Shown here: piece after piece, positions 50,201 through 58,164 of the stretch | How positions within the stretch are numbered: position 1 is the first letter of the stretch | Layout of the letters: every line of letters begins with the position of its first letter | Origin: CAZFMJ01 sp964520045 | Lineage (GTDB): Bacteria > Elusimicrobiota > Elusimicrobia > Elusimicrobiales > CAZFMJ01 | Reading direction: 5' to 3' | Assembly (NCBI GenBank): GCA_964520045.1 | Contig: CAZFMJ010000004.1 | Span: 10,919 to 74,918 of the forward strand | DNA length: 64,000 nt | Made by a program: the position numbers and the translations under genes | Notes under the pieces: model-generated | Database searches by the model: none | Told to the model about the DNA's origin: nothing | Seen by the model: the letters and a program-made list of their open reading frames with translations, nothing else

Positions 50201-51787
50201 TTACCTTATAATTCCTGATTGAATGAGTGTTTTGGGCTCCACCACAAGGTCAATTTTGCGTCCTTCAAACAGATTGCTGGTAATGACCTGCTCATAATTC
50301 CATTTAAGGAGCGTTTCCTTATAATCAGCCGTTCCCCGCGCCACTCCCTCAAAATCGAAAATAGATGCGATTTTGCCTTCATCTGATACTATATAACTGT
50401 CATACTGCTCCCAATAAGTCCCGACAGCGCCGTATGTCAGCCTTATTTTATCATGCAGAAGCAGTCCATCAGGTAAAATATCGCTATTGGTTGCAGGAAG
50501 CGGGTTTGCGGCGGAAAGCTGGCCATTGTCGCCTATATATTTATAGAGCGCATTATTCGCATAGCTTTGTATTCCGGTTCCTGCCGCGCCGTTATACGCT
50601 GTAATTCCAACGGCGGGTTCCCATGAATTAAATGTAACCTGCGAACCCGAACCGCCTTTGTATTTTATCGCATAGTTGTCAAACAGCGTCCTGTAATACG
50701 CCCCGGTCACTGCATCATAGTTATTGGTCTGCGAATTGAAATAAAACGCGACATCATCCGTATTATCCCCATTTGCATTTACATTGACCTGATGCCCGCC
50801 CAAAGCGTTTTCCTGTACAGTATCGATCAGATTAGACCTTCCGGTTTCATAGGCGGTCAGGTTATAGGCGCAGGCGGAACCGGCACATCCGCCCATCTGC
50901 CTGAGAGCCACGCTCAAATCGGAAGGAAGAGCCGTATTAAAGGTTCCCAGATAGTAAAAATAGTCAAACCGGCTCTCCCTTTCATTTAATACCACCAGCT
51001 TGAATTGATCCAGCTGGTTTTTGGGCCTCATTATATACTGCTCAAGCCGCACTCTTTTGCCGAAGGCGTCTATCATGCTTTTGCCCAATTGATATTCCGC
51101 AAGCTTCATTTCCTCCGCCGCGGCCGCCTGCACTTCCTCTTTTGTCATATTAAGGGAAATTTCGCTTTTTACCGCCTGCTTAGTGTCTTCGCTCTGCTGT
51201 TTCTGGTATTCCTGCCCCGACACCGCGGAACCCAGCCCGCGCTCATCCACCTTTATATGCTGGCCTTCGTTAAGCAGGGTCTCGTTGCCCATCGTGTCCT
51301 GAACGGCAAGGGCTCCGCTAAAAAGGTCTATGTTGGTATTATTGCCGTCGACATCTACGGTGAATTCCGTTCCGCGCACGGAGCAGACCGCCGTGGGAGT
51401 GCGCACTCTGAAATTTCTCTGGGCCACTTTTTTGACCCACGCCTTCATCCAGCCGAAATTAAGCTTCATGCCGGAATCGTTTTTATCCGAGCCGTCTTTC
51501 TCAAGCACATAAAAAGACGACGACCCAAGTTCCACCCTTGAGCCGTCACTAAAATTCACCTGAGTGCGTCCGCGCCAATTGGTTCTTACCGAATCCCCGG
51601 GCTGAATTACGGCGGAATCATCCGCTCTGCTCCAGTCCGGCATGCTTGCGCGTTTTATTTCAACTTTTCCGGAAATTCCGGTAAGCCATGCGGCGTTTAA
51701 CGCCCCGCCTGAAAGAAAAAATACGCAAAAAAGAAAAAGGAAACACAATGAAAAACGAAAGGAATAGCCTTTAGGATAACTGGTCAT
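50201..51787 (-). CDS. Exported FecR-domain protein
   Basis: A 528-residue protein with a signal peptide (about 12-33, ending LNAA). Residues about 34-175 are a FecR domain: ISGKVEIKRASMPDWSRADD, IQPGDSVRTNWRGRTQVNFS, DGSRVELGSSS, then RVRTPTAVCSVRGTEFTVDV and ALAVQDTMGNETLLNEGQHI. Residues about 185-265 are helical and charged. The rest is beta-rich and unassigned. In iron uptake, FecR relays signals to a sigma factor. Here no sigma factor or TonB receptor is adjacent, and exported FecR-domain proteins of this kind also occur as envelope scaffolds. It is the first gene of the unit that includes the giant protein and has the best promoter in the window. GGGAGGGG is its ribosome-binding site. 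Confidence 0.8.
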   Translation of the reverse strand: MTSYPKGYSFRFSLCFLFLFCVFFLSGGALNAAWLTGISGKVEIKRASMPDWSRADDSAVIQPGDSVRTNWRGRTQVNFSDGSRVELGSSSFYVLEKDGSDKNDSGMKLNFGWMKAWVKKVAQRNFRVRTPTAVCSVRGTEFTVDVDGNNTNIDLFSGALAVQDTMGNETLLNEGQHIKVDERGLGSAVSGQEYQKQQSEDTKQAVKSEISLNMTKEEVQAAAAEEMKLAEYQLGKSMIDAFGKRVRLEQYIMRPKNQLDQFKLVVLNERESRFDYFYYLGTFNTALPSDLSVALRQMGGCAGSACAYNLTAYETGRSNLIDTVQENALGGHQVNVNANGDNTDDVAFYFNSQTNNYDAVTGAYYRTLFDNYAIKYKGGSGSQVTFNSWEPAVGITAYNGAAGTGIQSYANNALYKYIGDNGQLSAANPLPATNSDILPDGLLLHDKIRLTYGAVGTYWEQYDSYIVSDEGKIASIFDFEGVARGTADYKETLLKWNYEQVITSNLFEGRKIDLVVEPKTLIQSGIIR

Positions 51788-51827
51788 TCGCCCCTCCCTT
51801 TATCCATCAGATTTTCAGTACCATCAA

Positions 51828-51856
51828 TTTATGCAAAAAAGGTCAAAACTTGTCAA
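51828..51856 (-). promoter_or_regulatory. Sigma-70-type promoter for the FecR-barrel-giant-PorV unit
   Basis: On the minus strand, TTGACA (51856-51851, perfect -35), a 17-bp spacer and CATAAA (51833-51828, four of six) lie 40 bp before the FecR-domain ATG. No other strong promoter was seen between the genes down to 27.5 kb, so one transcript of over 24 kb is possible. Confidence 0.6.
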
Positions 51857-51969
51857 GTCTTTTTTAGGCTTCGTCTAACCGACGTATTCCGCTGTTTTAC
51901 CGACGGAAAAATCCCGCAATATCCTGGCGAAACAATATGAGCGCTTGTTCTATTATTTCACCGCGTCCG

Positions 51970-52409
51970 CTATAAGGTTATCAGCCAGATTCCTATCGCC
52001 ACGAAAGCCGTGCNNNNNNNNNNCCCGCCAGTTTAATCCACGTGAAACTTTCTCCGAGAAAAATCACGGCAAGCAGAAAGGCCACAAGCGGATACGTGGA
52101 ACTGAGCGGAACTATTTTTGACGCCTCCCCGCCCGACATGGCTTTAAGATAAAAATATACCCCCGACATGGTGACTATTATGCTGGAGGCTATGAGAACG
52201 ATTGAAATCTTTTCCGCCGCGGCGACGGCGTATTTCGTGGGATTCCACCGCCACACGATGAGCGGAAAAAAGAAAACCATCATCAGCACAAGCCGCGCGA
52301 AAAATGTGTCTTCCGCCCCCAGATATTTAAGGGTAAGCTTGTCCAGAAACGCGCCCGCTCCCCAGCAGACGATAGCCAGTATTAAAAATAAAACCGTGAA
52401 TAAAGACAT
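51970..52409 (-). CDS. EamA/DMT-type small membrane transporter, interrupted by an assembly gap
   Basis: I start at ATG 52409 (MSLFTVLFLILAIVCWG); the open frame upstream is repeat sequence. Four or so hydrophobic helices with the EamA wording FLDKLTLKYLG, IVPLSSTYPLVAFLLAV and FLGESFTWIKLAG lead into ten Ns (52014-52023). Past the gap the reading frame changes: the natural C-terminus TAFVAIGIWLITL ends at TAG 51970, one base off the pre-gap frame if the gap is taken as exactly ten. The N count is therefore a placeholder. The intact protein would have about 140-150 residues. Such single-EamA proteins are drug/metabolite-type exporters of unknown substrate. Confidence 0.7.
52014..52023. other. 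Assembly gap (10 N)
   Basis: Ten undetermined bases inside the EamA-type gene. Reading frames on either side disagree, so the true length is not ten (modulo three). Confidence 0.95.
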
Positions 52410-52416
52410 ATTAAGA

Positions 52417-52555
52417 AGGTAAATGGGAGATGGTAAACGGTAGAAGGCAAACAGCAGAAAATAAAACAAATCTTCCCTTTATTCTTCCGTCCCAAACTCG
52501 TTGCTTTTAAGGATTGTTTTTGACGTCTACCATTTACCGTTTACCGTCTCCCCTC
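52417..52555. repeat. GGTAGAC-type heptamer repeat with TTTTAAGGATTG core
   Basis: Forward arm GGTAAAT, GGGAGAT, GGTAAAC, GGTAGAA (52418-52445). The core contains CGTTGCTTTTAAGGATTG, shared with 19457-19476. The opposed arm is GTCTACCATTTACCGTTTAC, followed by CGTCTCCCCTCCTC (52525-52558). The opposed arm supplies the stop codon and last residues of the cupin gene. Confidence 0.8.
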
Positions 52556-52882
52556 CTCTATTGCTGCAGTTACGGGCGCCACCACATACACATATCTAAG
52601 GGGCGTCACTCCCATATTTTTAACGTCGTGATAGGTGTTGGGCGGCACATATGCCACATATCCTCCGGCTATCTCCACATATTTTCCGCCGGCCAGAACA
52701 AGCCTGCCTTCCCCTTCTAAAACGACAAGAGTCTCTTCATGACTGCCGGTGGAATGCTCCCCGCATGATTCTCCGGGCTTAACCGTGACAAGCCCCGATT
52801 TCATGCCCGCCGTCTGCGGAACCCCCGAAAGCAGGGGCTTGTAATTTCCGTCCGATTTGAGTTCCAAAGAAAATGACTCCAT
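52541..52882 (-). CDS. Small cupin-domain protein
   Basis: Start at ATG 52882 (MESFSLELKSDGNYK) with an AAGGAG ribosome-binding site, 113 residues. One cupin barrel: VKPGESCGEHSTGSHEETLV (motif 1, with two His and a Glu) and GYVAYVPPNTYHDVKNMG (motif 2, with H). It is a metal-binding beta-barrel of unknown activity. The last five residues (EEGRR) and the TAA stop come from the neighbouring heptamer repeat. It follows the second FAD-subunit gene by 17 bp and probably belongs to the same operon. Confidence 0.8.
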   Translation of the reverse strand: MESFSLELKSDGNYKPLLSGVPQTAGMKSGLVTVKPGESCGEHSTGSHEETLVVLEGEGRLVLAGGKYVEIAGGYVAYVPPNTYHDVKNMGVTPLRYVYVVAPVTAAIEEGRR

Positions 52883-52899
52883 TTCTTCTCCTTCCAAGT

Positions 52900-53802
52900 C
52901 TATTGCTTTTTTTCTGCTGCTTCTGTTTTTCTTTTCTTGTTTTTTTCTGTTGCCTCTGTTGCTTCTCCTGCTGCTGTTATAATGCACCTGCGCACGACGG
53001 CTTTCGCGGCGCGCCTGCGGTATTCATTAAGCGGAGTATTTTTAAGAAGGGTTCCAAGTTTTTTAAAAACCGCCTCCGCGGCAGAATCCGCGGTCTCTTT
53101 TGCAACCGCCTTTCCTTCAAGAATTTTTTCCGCTTCCTCAAATCTTAACGCCCTCGGCAGAACCGAACCCAAAGCTATGCGGGCATGCCTGCATACCCCG
53201 CCCTTTATGCTGAGAACCACCGCGGCATTAACATAAGACTCCCAGTCTGTCTCCGCCTTGGAAAGTTTTTCATACACCCCGGCCCATAAACGGGTCTGCG
53301 CGGGAATTTTTATTTCAATCAAAAGGCTTTTCCGCCCCAGCTCCGAAGCGACCGCCTTGTCATAGAGACCTGCCAACGGCAAGGTTTTAACCTTGCCTCC
53401 TCCGGAAATAACGGCATGGGCGTCCAGAGCCAGAAAAACCGGAGGCAGATTATTAAAAGGGTACGGTCTCGCAAGATTACCCGCCGTTGTGGCCATATTG
53501 CGCATGAGACAGCTTGACCCTCTTGCTGCGGCCGAGGCTATAATGCCTCCCGCCCATTTTTTTAAGACCGGGGATTTTTCAAGCCGGCTGAACTCGGCCG
53601 CTGCTCCTATTCTCAGCCATTTTGAATCCCGCTTTATATATTTAAGCGGAAGAGCCCTGCAGTCGACCGCATATTCCGCATCGGAAGGCAAAGAGCGCGC
53701 GACGCGGGTGCCTCCGGCGATAACGACCGCTTTGCCTCTGCATTTTTTTAATATTGAAACGGCCTCGCTTATTTTTTCCGGAAAATAAAATTCCTTTATC
53801 AT
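52900..53802 (-). CDS. FAD-binding subunit of a molybdenum hydroxylase (second copy, divergent)
   Basis: A 300-residue protein of the CoxM/XdhB type. FAD_binding_5 features: VVIAGGTRVARSLPSD (usually AGGTDL) near residue 27, and MRNMATTAGNLARPYPFNN in place of the common TIGGN...SPxxD. The C-terminal domain has VNAAVVLSIKGGVCRHARIA, as in CO_deh_flav_C. The tail after about residue 275 is a low-complexity basic stretch (EATEATEKNKKRKTEAAEKK). It passes electrons between Fe-S clusters and NAD+ or another acceptor in such enzymes. The start overlaps the TldE-like stop (ATGA). It is less conserved than the copy at 57.3 kb. Confidence 0.78.
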   Translation of the reverse strand: MIKEFYFPEKISEAVSILKKCRGKAVVIAGGTRVARSLPSDAEYAVDCRALPLKYIKRDSKWLRIGAAAEFSRLEKSPVLKKWAGGIIASAAARGSSCLMRNMATTAGNLARPYPFNNLPPVFLALDAHAVISGGGKVKTLPLAGLYDKAVASELGRKSLLIEIKIPAQTRLWAGVYEKLSKAETDWESYVNAAVVLSIKGGVCRHARIALGSVLPRALRFEEAEKILEGKAVAKETADSAAEAVFKKLGTLLKNTPLNEYRRRAAKAVVRRCIITAAGEATEATEKNKKRKTEAAEKKQ

Positions 53803-55583
53803 TTTTTATCCTTGGGGAGCGCTGGTGAAAAATACGGATTATCAAGATACGGGAGCCGGGCGGGCTTTTTTTCCGTCTTTTTTATTTCCATCTCCTGCAC
53901 CAATACGGAAGGTGCGATTATCGACACTGGCACATAGCCTTTGTTTTCCAGAAAAGGGCCCTGCTGGAAATAATTATACACATACATTTCCTTCGACGCC
54001 ATAACTATATCCCTGAGCGCCCTTAAGCTTATGCCCGCAAATTCAAGTCCGCGCACAGGCTCCCGCCTGCCGTCTTTCACATAAACTTTATAGGCCAATG
54101 CGGGCGCGGATAAAACATTTTCCTCTTCCTTTGCCCATTCGCTGTGCATTCTTTTTATTATTATTCCATATTCAAGGTCAAGCTCCCTGCACATTTTAAT
54201 CAAAGCGGCGTTCAGTTCCCGCTTGGCGGAAGTTTTGTCCGGCGTTACAATCACATTGCCGGGCCTTGCGGTGGAATATTCCCCGAACGCCGATCTGCCG
54301 TGGCCGTTGGACTTTTTTCGTTCCTTTACCGGAGTCCGGCTCATAAGAATATTTTTAAGTTTCCCCTTTTCGATAAGAGAGACTTTTTCGGCCGGAACGC
54401 CTTCGCTGTCGATTTTATAATGCCCGAAAAGAGCGGTTCCGGCGTAGCTTTCCATAAGGGGATCGTCCGCGGCGCTGATAAACGGCGCCGAAACTCTCAT
54501 CCCCAGCTTGCCGGCCAGCGCTCCCGTCTGGAATTTTTTGTTATTTTCTTCGCCTTCCGACCATATCATCCTTGGGAACGACACATTATGAACCAGTAAT
54601 TGATTGAAAAATTCGGCGGCGGCCTGGTCCTCAAAAAGAACCGGGCCGATATACGGCTCCGCCGTTGCGGACCGGATAAGGGAAGAAAAATTTTGGGCAA
54701 AAGTCTCGATTTCCGAGCGCAGTTTATCAACGGACCAGACATCTTTCAATGAAGGGTAAGAAAACACGGCCGTATCGTTTATTTCAAGCCCGTCTTCCGC
54801 CTGAGACTGCGCTTCCGCCGTGATTTGTATGAAAGGCGAGTATACCCTGCCGGCAAAACCCTCGCTGTCAAGAAACCATTTATTGAAATCGTTCTGGTTG
54901 AAAGTGACTTTAGAGCTCTGTATCAGCGGATATTTGCGGAAAATTTCCGAAAGCTGTCTTATGTTTTCAGCCCATACTTTATTATCAGCCGGATTTGAGC
55001 CCAAATCTTCAAAATACTCAACCGGCTGTTCTTTGGATAAATCATCAATGATTTCGGTGATCATTTTTGTCTCTTTATACGCTTTTTTCTGCGAAAGCAG
55101 TTCAAGCGCCTGCTTATACGCCTGGTCTGTCCCCGACCAAAGAGTGAATCTCAGCGCGGTATAATCATTTTCAACCGCCATATTGTCCACAAAAGGCCTG
55201 TATGTCCAATAATCGCGTCCGGCGAAATTATGACTGTCGAACGAATAATCCCCCACGCGGACCTCGGCTCTTGCGCTGCGCGCGGGATATGAGTTATTTT
55301 CAATAATACTGCCGAAGCTCGCCTGTATCAACGTATACCGCCCGCCCCTGACATGATAGGCGGCATAATACGGCTTCTTAAGCTTATCCATCTGCAGTCT
55401 GTCCATCGTGCGCGCCATCTCGTCTTCCATCGCCTNNNNNNNNNNNNNAAAACCCGTACCGCCAGCCGGCAAAGCCCGCCACGCCGTATTAGAGCCCGCC
55501 TGACCGCCTTCGGGCAGAGGCAGGGCATAAGAACACAAAGGAAAACACGATATTAATAAAATTTTCAATAGCCAATTTTTCAT
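53799..55583 (-). CDS. Exported TldE/PmbA-like protein lacking the metal site
   Basis: Start at ATG 55583 (MKNWLLKILLISCFPL) with a GGGAGAGGG ribosome-binding site, about 594 residues allowing for a 13-N gap. There is a signal peptide (1-19). The TldD/PmbA fold is recognisable (EPYIGPVLFEDQAAAEFF, MSRTPVKERKKSNGHGRSAF, NVIVTPDKTS), but the site equivalent to HEIFGH in its neighbour reads NQLLVH, so the catalytic His and Glu are gone. In the known TldD/TldE heterodimer, TldE also lacks the zinc site. It is paired with the active partner at 55691-57310. A Gly/Pro-rich stretch (LPEGGQAGSNTAWRALPAGG) borders the N gap and looks unlike either neighbour. Confidence 0.78.
   Translation of the reverse strand: MKNWLLKILLISCFPLCSYALPLPEGGQAGSNTAWRALPAGGTGFXXXXXAMEDEMARTMDRLQMDKLKKPYYAAYHVRGGRYTLIQASFGSIIENNSYPARSARAEVRVGDYSFDSHNFAGRDYWTYRPFVDNMAVENDYTALRFTLWSGTDQAYKQALELLSQKKAYKETKMITEIIDDLSKEQPVEYFEDLGSNPADNKVWAENIRQLSEIFRKYPLIQSSKVTFNQNDFNKWFLDSEGFAGRVYSPFIQITAEAQSQAEDGLEINDTAVFSYPSLKDVWSVDKLRSEIETFAQNFSSLIRSATAEPYIGPVLFEDQAAAEFFNQLLVHNVSFPRMIWSEGEENNKKFQTGALAGKLGMRVSAPFISAADDPLMESYAGTALFGHYKIDSEGVPAEKVSLIEKGKLKNILMSRTPVKERKKSNGHGRSAFGEYSTARPGNVIVTPDKTSAKRELNAALIKMCRELDLEYGIIIKRMHSEWAKEEENVLSAPALAYKVYVKDGRREPVRGLEFAGISLRALRDIVMASKEMYVYNYFQQGPFLENKGYVPVSIIAPSVLVQEMEIKKTEKKPARLPYLDNPYFSPALPKDKK
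55436..55448. other. Assembly gap (13 N)
   Basis: Thirteen undetermined bases inside the TldE-like gene, next to a G/C-rich sequence that may be a dispersed repeat. Confidence 0.95.
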
Positions 55584-55598
55584 AAATTCCCTCTCCCA

Positions 55599-55696
55599 CG
55601 GTAAATGGGAGATGGTAAACGGTAGATGGCAAAACAAAAAACGGATATGTCGTTTCTTCTATTTATTTTCTTCCATCTACCGTCTTCCATCTACCT
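55599..55696. repeat. GGTAGAC-type heptamer repeat between the TldD- and TldE-like genes
   Basis: GGTAAAT, GGGAGAT, GGTAAAC, GGTAGAT in exact tandem (55600-55627), an A/T core, then TTCCATCTACCGTCTTCCAT and CTACCTTCTT (55672-55700). The last unit supplies the TAG stop of the TldD-like gene. Confidence 0.82.
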
Positions 55697-57310
55697 TCTT
55701 ACCTCTGCGTTCAGTATGGCCGAAACAGGAACCCATCCCGATTCCGCCCCGCACGAGCCGTTAAAAACATCCTCATCATCCGCCGCCGCTATTATCTTAT
55801 TAAAACCCGCCAACGGCGTCCCCACCATATCCACGCCCCTGACTACTTCATCAGGCCTGCCGTCGGCGTAAATCCTATATACCAAAAGCGGTATAACCTT
55901 AAACGCCTGCGTGCCCTGCCTCCCGACATTTGTAAATCCTCCAGATATATCTTCAAACAAAAGTCCGTAAGCCTTCTTCTGTTTTTTACATTCTTCAATA
56001 AGCCGTTTTCTCAGCTGCTGATAAGTCACTCTCTTATCCGCTTCAATAATAAGACTACCCTGCCTTGCCACGGAAGCATACCCCGGCTCGCGCCTGCCGT
56101 GGCCGTTGGAAACCGGAAATGATTTTATCGGAGAGCGGTTCATCAGAAATCCTTTCAGTATCCCTCTGTCAACCAGTATCACCCTTCGCGCCTTTATACC
56201 CTCATCGTCATACTTATAATAGCCGCGCAAAAACTGCCCGTTTCTATACTCAATCGCAGGGTCGTCATATACCGAAATAAGCGCGGACACCACGGGCTCA
56301 TTAAGTTTCTTGGCAAAAGTCTGGCTTGCATTTTCGCTTTTCTGCCTGTGCCCCTCGATGCGGTGGCCGAAAATTTCATGAAAATACACTCCGCAGGCGC
56401 GGTTTTTAAGTATCGCCGGCCCGACGTACGGGTCTACAAGCGGAGCATTTTTAAGGGCTTCCAGCTCCTTTACCGATTCCCGGATATCCCTCAGCACGAT
56501 ATCGTCCGAAGGCATATCTTCCATGCGGTTTGCGTCATAAGATTTCCTGCGCACCAAATCCATGCCGTCGTCCGTTCTTGTGGAAAGATAATAATTCAGC
56601 CGTATATAGGTGTTTCCGGTTTTAATCTCGGAACCTTCGCTTGAGATGAAATATCTATTGCTTGTTCTGGCGCCGAAATACACGTAAGAATTAAATATAA
56701 AGGAATGTTCTTTGAATTTCAGGGAATATTTTTTTACTTTCTTGCGCAGGATATCTTTATCCAATGCCGGAAAATCCGCGGTCTCATAAAATTTTTCCGC
56801 TTTCCCTTCTTTTGAAAAATCATCCGAAGCGTCTTCCTCCAAAGCGGTGACCGCCTTGTTCATCTGCACTTTTGTATGCCGTTCTTGCGCGGCCTTATAC
56901 GCCCTGTCGGTCTTAAGCCATATCGCATTGCGCAGGCTGTCCTCATCGTCTTCCACCGGTATATTGGTTTTATCTTCAGGGATGTCGTTCATCCAGGCGT
57001 TCTTGCCTTTTATCTCATGGGTATTGTCCAAACTGTACGAGCCCGCCCTTGCATCAACATCAAGATACCGCGCATGAGTCTGCTCATCGCTTGTTATCGC
57101 GCCCAAAACGGCGGTAAGAGCGTACTCTTTTGAATCAGTGACCTCGTAATCCAGATAATAAAGAGGCGCGCTTTCGGCGTTTTTGAGCTTTTCAAATGAC
57201 CGGCTGAGCTCTTTCCTCATGGCGTTTAGAACCGCGTCGTCTTTCGCGGCATCCGCCCATGCGATATACGCAAAAGCCAGCAAAACGGCAGAAATTAAAA
57301 TTTTTTTCAT
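55691..57310 (-). CDS. Exported TldD-like metalloprotease (HExxxH)
   Basis: A 539-residue protein with a signal peptide (about 1-20, AWADA). The TldD/PmbA metal motif is intact: H311, E312 and H316 in YFHEIFGHRIEGHRQ. A VSALISVYDDPAIE strand, LVDRGILKGFLMNRSPIKSF, the NGHGRREPGYASVARQGS motif and VVRGVDMVGTPLAGFNKI follow, as in TldD. Cytoplasmic TldD/TldE trims peptides such as microcin B17 and CcdA; here both partners carry export signals, so the substrate would be periplasmic. Its start overlaps the upstream FAD-subunit stop (ATGA), so it is translated with a molybdenum-hydroxylase gene. Its stop lies in a heptamer repeat. Confidence 0.85.
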   Translation of the reverse strand: MKKILISAVLLAFAYIAWADAAKDDAVLNAMRKELSRSFEKLKNAESAPLYYLDYEVTDSKEYALTAVLGAITSDEQTHARYLDVDARAGSYSLDNTHEIKGKNAWMNDIPEDKTNIPVEDDEDSLRNAIWLKTDRAYKAAQERHTKVQMNKAVTALEEDASDDFSKEGKAEKFYETADFPALDKDILRKKVKKYSLKFKEHSFIFNSYVYFGARTSNRYFISSEGSEIKTGNTYIRLNYYLSTRTDDGMDLVRRKSYDANRMEDMPSDDIVLRDIRESVKELEALKNAPLVDPYVGPAILKNRACGVYFHEIFGHRIEGHRQKSENASQTFAKKLNEPVVSALISVYDDPAIEYRNGQFLRGYYKYDDEGIKARRVILVDRGILKGFLMNRSPIKSFPVSNGHGRREPGYASVARQGSLIIEADKRVTYQQLRKRLIEECKKQKKAYGLLFEDISGGFTNVGRQGTQAFKVIPLLVYRIYADGRPDEVVRGVDMVGTPLAGFNKIIAAADDEDVFNGSCGAESGWVPVSAILNAEVRR

Positions 57311-58164
57311 TCTTTACTCTCCCCAATGCTCCGGCGCAATGCTTTCATTAATAAAACGCCGGTCATTTCCCGCCTGTATTCCCTGCTGGAGCGGAAATCC
57401 GTTATGGGAGCGCATTCCGTCATTATTATTTCCGCAGCTTTTTCAATCGCCTGATTTTCCGGCCTTTTATTATGCAGAAAATCCTGCGTTTTTACGGCGC
57501 GCAGAACTTTGGGCCCGGCCGCTCCTATCGTTATGCTTGGATTTATTATTCTGCCGTTCCTGAAGTAAAAAGACACGGCGACAGACACCTTGGCTATTGA
57601 AAAGGATTTCCTCGGGCAGAGTTTTACATATGAGCCCGAATGCGGAACCTTTTTAATTTCAAAACCCGTTATAATTTCGCCGTATTTAAGCGAATTTTTC
57701 TTGGGTCCGGTAAAAAGATTTTCCACAGGCACACGCCGTTTTTTGCCGTATAGCTGAACAACAGCATGGGCATTTTCCGCGCATAAAGCGCAGGCTCCAT
57801 CGCCTGCGGGAGAAGCGCTTGCGCAATTGCCCCCCAAAGTTGCCATATTGCGCAAAGGCGGGCTGGCAAACTGCCCGCAGGCCGAATGAAGAACAGGCAG
57901 ATATTTTTTTACCAAAGCTGAATCTATAATCTGCGCTATTTTTACGCCTGCGCCTATAAAAATTTTGCCGTTCGTTTCCTTTATTCCGGAAATTTCTTTA
58001 AGTCCGCTTATATCTATCCACCTGCATGGGATACCGCATCTATTATGCGCCGCAGACACAAGATCGGTGCCTCCGGCAAGATATTTGACGGGTTCAGGCA
58101 GCTGCGGAAATATCTTCCATATTTCCTTAAGATTTTTCGGCTTGATTATCTGAACATTAAACAT
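57307..58164 (-). CDS. FAD-binding subunit of a molybdenum hydroxylase (first copy)
   Basis: Start at ATG 58164 (MFNVQIIKPKNLKEIW), 285 residues; it overlaps the end of the 2Fe-2S gene by 19 bp. Both FAD signatures are near consensus: YLAGGTDLVSAAHN and MATLGGNCASASPAGDGAC. The CO_deh_flav_C part includes FSIAKVSVAVSFYFRNGRII and ITIGAAGPKVLRA. It should carry the flavin of the xanthine-dehydrogenase-like enzyme encoded by this cluster. Stop and next start overlap as ATGA with the TldD-like gene. Confidence 0.88.
   Translation of the reverse strand: MFNVQIIKPKNLKEIWKIFPQLPEPVKYLAGGTDLVSAAHNRCGIPCRWIDISGLKEISGIKETNGKIFIGAGVKIAQIIDSALVKKYLPVLHSACGQFASPPLRNMATLGGNCASASPAGDGACALCAENAHAVVQLYGKKRRVPVENLFTGPKKNSLKYGEIITGFEIKKVPHSGSYVKLCPRKSFSIAKVSVAVSFYFRNGRIINPSITIGAAGPKVLRAVKTQDFLHNKRPENQAIEKAAEIIMTECAPITDFRSSREYRREMTGVLLMKALRRSIGESKE

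Noticed and set aside
27487..51787. A complete type IX secretion system
   Set aside because: Only a PorV-type barrel and a sorting-like C-terminus are seen; no SprA, PorK, PorL, PorM, PorN or PorU gene is in the window.
50201..51787. FecR-type iron signalling (FecIRA)
   Set aside because: No sigma factor or TonB-dependent receptor lies nearby, and the protein has a cleavable-looking signal rather than the FecR anti-sigma N-terminus.
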